Below are positions 58,093-64,000 of a stretch of DNA of 64,000 nucleotides, piece after piece (position 1 is the first letter of the stretch; each line of letters starts with the position of its first letter). The position numbers were made by a program, and so were the translations under genes. The notes under the pieces were generated by a model. The model was not told the DNA's origin and did not search any database. It saw only the letters and a list, made by a program, of their open reading frames with translations. The DNA is from Homarus americanus (taxonomy: Eukaryota > Arthropoda > Malacostraca > Decapoda > Nephropidae), in contig NW_024735145.1 of assembly GCF_018991925.1 (NCBI RefSeq), positions 255,001 to 319,000 on the forward strand. Reading direction: 5' to 3'.

Positions 58093-59280
58093 TATAATGA
58101 TCACTGAGTTGAGAAGAAACAGGGAGATATAATTAGTTTAGTATGTAGAGTGTACAAGGAGGCAAGTGCTTGGAAAGAGGGAAGAGATAGAGAGAGAAAT
58201 ATGTATGTAGAAGTTAGAGGGAAGAGATGTAGTTGTGATATAATCTCAGATGGTTAGTTAGAGTTTGTTAAAATATAGATCTGCTGAGGCTAAAATATTA
58301 TAAAAACAAGAGTAAGAGAGCAAGAATAATATGCTGTAGTAAATGGCAAAATAAGTCACTTACATGAAGCCCCACTAAACATCATAAATACATCAGGAAA
58401 CAACATGAAATGTTTTTTATTTTCTGGATAATTTTAATGAAGAATGTATATAGGTAAGAGTAGAGTGTATTGGGGTCATTAATCAGTCTCATGCAGCTGG
58501 AAAGAAATCACGGGTGTCCAGGATATCAGTGTATTACAGTGTTTGTTACCCCAAGTACTGTACAGAGCAGTATTGGGCTACCATCAGTATTGACCTCAAC
58601 ACTGTCAGGATATACTACCAAAGAATTAGAGGTACAGGAGTTTTTCATTATCTGAGATTAGTAGGGACCAGAAAATTGCCACTTAAAGCAAATGAACTTA
58701 TACTCGGGAATCTGAAGAGAACGGAGTTGTCTATCACGCACTCGCCACTTTTCTTCTTATGAATATCGTCTAATTTCAATTCCAATCCATAGCTGCTATG
58801 CTTTCTTTTAGGGATTGTACCTATTTTAGCTCTAGCACTATACTTTGAACTCATGGCTAAGTATAGTTCAACAATAATTTGGCCACTTAAATGCGAATCC
58901 ACGGATATTGATGACTCCGATAACAAGGAACCCATTTACAGTACAGCGTATGTGGTATTTAAAAATTATCATACAAAGGAAATAGATAGGTTTACTGTTA
59001 TTTGTTGGGATAGAGAATATTAGACACTTGTAAACTGAGTCTTGTGTTAGATATAAAAAACCTGTTTATTACTTCCATAGGTTATATTTAAGTTAATAGT
59101 TGAAACTTCTCTTCACAAGTATTTTATTTTAACACATTTTATGAATATGTGATGGGTGAAATTATTATGTGATAGGATACAAATGTTAAAAATTTTGACT
59201 TTGGCAGCTGTATATTGTACTTGTAATTGTATTACCTTTAAAGAAGACATGGTCATGTCATATTAGCAAGAAATAATATA

Positions 59281-59360
59281 CAGGGTGGTACATAACTTGC
59301 TATACCAAGAATAATTATAATGAAAATATTCTTATGTAATGCAACTCATGAACCATCCTG
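59281..59360. mobile_element. Very short TA-flanked MITE (80 bp)
   Basis: Ends CAGGGTGGT and ACCATCCTG with TA on both sides (59279-59280 and 59361-59362). Inner sequences are partly inverted (GCATTACATAAG-like). Probably a mariner-type remnant. Confidence 0.45.
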
Positions 59361-61082
59361 TATTATGATGGTATCTTAATCCAGTCATGTTTACTGTGTA
59401 TGTGTTTGGTCATTGTAGAGTGAATTCATATATGTACTGTATTTGTTTTGTCCTGTACCATCATGACAACATACCCACATACCTGTGATTATAATTTTAA
59501 ATTTTCTCATTGTTCAGTAAAGTAACTCAGCCACTTTTGTGTCCTCGGCATAACCCAATCATAAATAAAAGGAAAAATCACTTGCTTCAGTTTTCTTTTT
59601 ATGGGGTATCAAGTCTTGTGAGAAATGCCCAAATTGATGTTCATGGTCTCACTGTTTAGTCTGTAAGTTGAGAGTATCTGTCTACCCGCTTGGAATAGGT
59701 TTAATGTGAGGGACTGAGAGAGCTGGCATCTCCTATCCATAATCTTTACTTCCCAATAATGTAAAACTGTATCTGCAAAAGTTACAGTATATATTTTTTT
59801 TATAATTTTATCTTGGAAATAATGCTTACTGTATTCTATATACACATATATAATTACTAAAATCTGTCCACCGTCAATGTATATTATTTCTTGTCTGTCT
59901 TTATTTGTTGTCTTTCTTTCTTGTGATTGTGATGTCTTAAAGTATCCCACCAACTATATTACAGAGACTTGGTGTTATTTTAAGCAAATATGTGTTTGCC
60001 AGTTTATTATGTACTTTTGTGTATTCTGACTCACTTGTAAGACTTTGTGTCTCTTGTATAATAGCTGTGCAGCTTTCCTCTACTACCATCAACACCTCCA
60101 CCACCACCTCCATCATCAACACCTCCACCTCAAGTATACAGTCCAGCTTATCCATATACATTGACAAATTACAGTACATCTCATGTTGGTTAAGTGTCAC
60201 TTGGTAATACTCTACTATACCTATTTGATTTTTTATTGTATGTAAACAAAGATAAATACAATGTTTATATGATATTTATGTGTGCATTATTGATTGTATT
60301 TTATTCCTTGTATTCTTTCATCAGCTTATGTAAGATAATGATGTACATTATCTTATACAGTATTTACAATTGTTTTGTGATAGTTTGTCCAGAGTATATT
60401 GTTTCATCATTTTGTTGGTATTTGTTAATTACTCTCCAACTATGGTTTTCCAAGGTGGTTATTTTGGTGTTATTCTGCAAGTACTTGATCAGTCAAACCC
60501 GTTAAATTCCAATTCCGAGAAAAAAGTACCTGTATTGTTCAGTCCCCAAAATTACTAGGCATTAGGCTTACCTTTTTGGCTGTAATCTTGATCTCAGTAC
60601 ATGTACTCCTGAGCATGCTGATTCTGAATCTATGGTAAAAAATTTGATTGCGGGGTAATTAGTGGTTGTAATGATGTTTGGAAGATGTACATCATCTTAT
60701 AATGTGCTTACATTTTTTTTTTTTTTAGATATCTTGTAGTGATATTTTATCCAACATAACCAGTTTATATTGTTTTATCATTTTGTTGTCATTTGCTAAT
60801 GTATTAAGAATCCAGATATTTTGATAATTTTGGATCATATTTGAAAAGATATTCAGAGTATAAGATATACATCTTTACTTACAAGCAGTTGTCCAATACC
60901 GGTATGTATTTACCAGTTTATTTTGTACTTTGGTGTATTCACTCCCATTTGTAAGACACTGTGTCCCTTGGGTAACAGCTGTATATCTTATTTCCTCTTT
61001 CCAAGATGCTTTATGAAGTCAAATCAAATAACTATGTACACTACGGCAATATCAAACACATGCAATGTCAAATCACGAGTAG

Positions 61083-61285
61083 AAAGGATTTGTTGTACAT
61101 CTCATGTAAGTCTTCATAACATGTTGAAGACTTTATCACGGAATACTTCATTACACCAAATATCTTGATGTTTAACACCATCACAGACAGTGTTGTGAGT
61201 CTTCAACAACAAGATAGATGTAATGAAGATCTTGTGATAAAGTCTTCAACATCTTGTTATGAAGACAGATGTACAGCAACTCTTT
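61083..61285. repeat. Imperfect inverted repeat with about 70-bp arms
   Basis: Left arm elements TGTACATCTCATGTAAGTC, TTCATAACATGTTGAAGACT and TTATCACGGAATACTTCATT reappear in reverse complement on the right (AATGAAGATCTTGTGATAA, AGTCTTCAACATCTTGTTA, GAAGACAGATGTACA). The loop is about 60 nt. It could be a foldback element or a source of a long hairpin RNA. Confidence 0.75.
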
Positions 61286-61293
61286 TCTACTTG

Positions 61294-61327
61294 TGCTTTG
61301 ACAAGACCTCTCTGGTCTTGTCAAGCA
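61294..61327. repeat. Short strong hairpin
   Basis: TTGACAAGACC and GGTCTTGTCAA pair perfectly over 11 bp around a 5-nt loop, with further pairing outside. It lies just after the larger inverted repeat. Confidence 0.75.
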
Positions 61328-61979
61328 CTTTGTATTTTTATAAACAATTTCATCAAAATTAAAGATTGTGTCTCCTCAAAATCTGTTTAGTATTTCCTAA
61401 TTATTTGCTGGACTACCAGCATAAAATAATGATATTATTAATAATAATAAAAATACGATCGTTTTCAATATTATAATAATACTAAAAGCTGTTAAGTAAA
61501 AAAGCACATTATATACACAATTAAACTCTTGTTAAAGAATCAATAGAACTGCCCGAGCGGTGAAAAAAAAAATAATAATAATAATGCATAGTAAATTATA
61601 TTTATAATAAAAAATAAAAAAGTAGTAAAATAATAATAATAATAATAAAGAACCATAAAGAAATACAAAATGAAAAAAAAGAGCAAGTGAGAAACAATAT
61701 ACAAGTATGTATGTTTTTTTTTTACGGGGATTAGCCCACCCAGGCACAGGTCACTGACCCACATCGGGGCCTAGGGGGGCGAAAATGTAATAATAATAAA
61801 GAACAATAAAGAAATACAAAATGAAAATAAATCAAAAGTGAGAAACAATATATGTATGTCGTGTTGTCAATATTAAGAGAAACAATTGAGACCCTGCAAT
61901 TGTGTGTAAATGAGGCAGAAAGTCAGATCTGCAATATTTAAGACCTGACCTCGTGGTGACCCCCCCCCCCTCTCTCACC

Positions 61980-63026
61980 ATGAACGGTTACGAGTTTGAT
62001 AACGTGGCGCGGATACGTCCGGATACGCAGACCTGCCCCAAGAAATTAAACCTCCTAGTTCTCAAGAAGTTCTTTGAAACGAATGAGATCATGGGGGTCA
62101 CCAAGGTGGAACGACTGAAGCTCCATGGTGACATCAAGATCACCTTCGCCAAGAAGGGTATGCCCATACAGCTCGCGGAGATCCCAGACATCAATGGCAT
62201 TCCATTTAAAATGATTGCCTACAAGTGGGACAACCTGAAGCTGGGTGTATCTCCCACGCCGAAATTGCCCACGTGGACCAAGCAGAGCTGAGTGAGCTCC
62301 TCAAGGGGCAACTCCAAGTTGTGAAGAAGCTGTCCGACACCACTGCCCTCATCGGACACCATACAACCTTACCCAAGGAGGCTCAACTGGCGTGGGTAAC
62401 TGCCAGTCAAGCCCTACTGCAGACCGAAACGGTGTTACAAATGCCAGCACTACGGACACACTGTCAACAAGTGTGAGGCGCAGGAGGACACCTGCTCCCT
62501 GTGTGGCAGCCCCGGACACCGCTACACGGTCTGCCCCAACACAGTAAAAAAATGCGCAGCCTGTGGCGGCCCACATTCTTCCGCCGATCAGACCTGCCCG
62601 AAATGGAAGGATGAATGTAGGATAGCCAAGGCTCGACTCGACAAGAAACTGAGCTACAAAGAGGCTCTCCTTGCTGTACGCTCCCAAGACAAGAAAAAAC
62701 CAGCAGAAAAGAAAAACCAAGAAAAGAAAACCCAAGAAAAGAAAACTCAAGAAAAGACACCCGCCACACAGAATCAAGAACACCACGAGGCCCGTGGAAC
62801 TGAAGCCCACGTGGTCAACCTCACCGTCTCCGACTTCTTCCACACCTATGAGGACATAAGACACGAGGAAGACGAACAACAAGACCCAAACACGAATGAA
62901 TGGACACTTCAAGAGAGCAAGAAGAGGAGGAGAGTTAGAAGAAAATCTATTATCAAGCTAAGAAGAATACCAAGAGAGAAGACCAAGACATTTCCTCCAC
63001 ACAGGAAAACAACACACACAATCTAG
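61980..63026 (+). pseudogene. Non-LTR retrotransposon ORF1 (Jockey-like) with three CCHC zinc knuckles, frameshifted
   Basis: Remnant of an ORF1 nucleic-acid-binding protein. ATG 61980 opens a frame to about 62245 (FETNEIMGVTKVERLKLHG). Coding character continues in the next frame to about 62430 (AELSELLKGQLQVVKKL) and in the third to TAG 63026. The last segment has three cysteine knuckles (62433-62597): CYKCQHYGHTVNKC, CSLCGSPGHRYTVC, and a CAACGGPH variant ending in C. A Lys-rich KKNQEKKTQEKKTQEK stretch and a basic tail follow. Two frameshifts mean it no longer makes the full protein. No reverse transcriptase follows in the window. GC content is above that of the surroundings, consistent with an inserted element. 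An LTR-type gag is less likely, since three knuckles and the Lys-rich tail are usual in Jockey-clade ORF1. Confidence 0.75.
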
Positions 63027-64000
63027 CCGACCAAGCACTGAGAATCCCTGGCCCAACCCAACACGCACCTGACGCTAGCCTGACTCTGTCCTGTCGCCTC
63101 CTGGCCGCGTCCGGGCGAGTCGCTGCTGCCTCCAACTTATACTCCCTCATGCAAGCGGTGTTTAGCCACCGCACCTATTCTCTCCTCCTAAAATTCACTT
63201 CAATCCTCCCTTTATTCTTCCCCTGAACCTCCTTCCCCCCTGTCACTAGCATTTCATGTCATGTCATGTGATCTCTCTCTTTCTACCTACACCAACCAGC
63301 CAGCAACACATCCTCCTCCGCCTGCCTGGCGGTCCTCGCTCCCGCCGGTGATGGCAACCCACAAGCTGTCCTCTGAGCACCCTCACCAACCACCTCTCTC
63401 TACATCACGCTTGTAACCATGCTGCCTTCCCAGCACCAAGCTGCATTGTACATCCAATACAACATGTATACAGAGAGCAGATTGTGAGTTTCCTTTCTCC
63501 ATCCCATCCTGAGTGTGAACCCAAATAACCCATACCCCACAAGGATACACATCCACATTTTCATTTTCATCGGTTTCCAAAGGACGGAGATAGGTAACTT
63601 AAGTATTTAACCTCTTGTGAGTTACAGTGCAAATGTGCAATTATATACTGTATTGAAATACATTTCAAATCTGATGTAATATCACTCATGACATTCCATC
63701 AACGTCTATGACGTCACGATTAACTTTTGGACCCAGCCAATAGATGGCGCTATTATTAAGGTGTCTGGCAACAACACCGTACAACCATCTCACATAGTTT
63801 AGTTGAACCTTTCCTGTCTTGGGGGGAGCATCTACCGCAGCCACAGTGTTTGTAAACAACCTCTGGTAGGAGAGCACTTGTCACCTGTGCTTATAATTAT
63901 GGCCAATTACCACGTTATTTGTGTATGGAAAATAATATATCCAGGTATGTAAGCTTATGATAACTCTAGTAACTCAATGTTTATAGTTAAATAACGCTAG
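63027..64000. other. Non-coding end of the window
   Basis: A C/T-rich stretch to about 63430 may be the continuation of the retroelement. AT-rich sequence follows. No conserved ORF was seen. A CRE, CCAAT box and CTCF-like site cluster at 63709-63751. Confidence 0.5.
63709..63751. promoter_or_regulatory. CRE (TGACGTCA), CCAAT box and CTCF-like motif cluster
   Basis: TGACGTCA at 63709-63716 is a perfect CREB/ATF palindrome. GCCAATAG at 63736-63743 contains CCAAT. CCAATAGATGGCGCT at 63737-63751 differs from the CTCF core consensus CCASYAGRKGGCRSY at one position. A promoter or boundary beyond the window edge is possible. Confidence 0.4.

Larger units (their letters stand above)
55053..61979. 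other. MAP3K4 3' UTR and intergenic region
   Basis: Nearly 7 kb without a supportable gene. The start should be MAP3K4 3' UTR; an AATAAA followed by AAGG at 59564-59569 is one candidate end. The region carries three mariner-like MITEs (56661, 57888, 59281) and inverted repeats at 61083 and 61294. TAA-type simple repeats occur around 61435-61660 and 61788-61800. Short ORFs here have no recognisable domain. Confidence 0.6.

Noticed and set aside
62349..62912. 187-aa minus-strand ORF rich in Phe/Leu/Val
   Set aside because: Antisense of the Lys-rich retrotransposon ORF1 tail (TTT/CTT codons); the zinc knuckles on the plus strand are the real signal.

Overview
The window is eukaryotic nuclear DNA, AT-rich and intron-rich. 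Gene content, degenerate CCTAA/TTAGG-like repeats and abundant non-LTR and MITE fragments suggest an arthropod, probably a crustacean such as a decapod; this is inference, because no sequence search was possible. I found four protein-coding genes and a set of transposon relics. No tRNA, rRNA or CRISPR array was seen.

Layout. (1) 117-14905, plus: the 3' portion (18 coding exons, 978 codons plus stop) of a single-phosphatase-domain receptor tyrosine phosphatase of the Ptp10D/Ptp4E (type III, PTPRB-like) class, with FN3 repeats, a transmembrane segment and one PTP domain. Its 5' exons lie upstream of the window. Two copies of one pogo/Tigger-like MITE sit in opposite orientation in two of its introns. 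(2) 14906-22582: 3' UTR and gene-poor sequence with foldback elements and a LINE tail. (3) 22583-23161, plus: an intronless ORF for a PABPN1-like RRM protein, probably a retrogene. (4) 24250-55052, plus: a complete MAP3K4 (fly Mekk1-type) MAP kinase kinase kinase. I assembled 28 coding exons totalling 4983 nt (1660 aa), with all phases matching. (5) 42912-50413, minus: a complete secreted fibrinogen-related protein (11 exons, 721 aa), nested antisense inside the 11-kb MAP3K4 intron that splits the ATP-binding loop of the kinase. (6) 55053-61979: MAP3K4 3' UTR and intergenic sequence with mariner-like MITEs and hairpins. (7) 61980-63026: a frameshifted non-LTR retrotransposon ORF1 with three zinc knuckles. 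(8) 63027-64000: no gene seen; a CRE, a CCAAT box and a CTCF-like site cluster near 63.7 kb.

Functionally, the phosphatase and MAP3K4 are conserved signalling proteins (receptor tyrosine dephosphorylation; stress activation of p38/JNK). The fibrinogen-related protein is an extracellular coiled-coil lectin- or ligand-like molecule. Nothing indicates that they form a pathway. The most interesting observations are the nested antisense gene inside the kinase glycine-loop intron, the Gly-rich RQY/RQH repeat in that nested gene, phase-compatible unannotated exons in MAP3K4, and inverted MITEs flanking two phosphatase exons in a circular-RNA-favouring arrangement.
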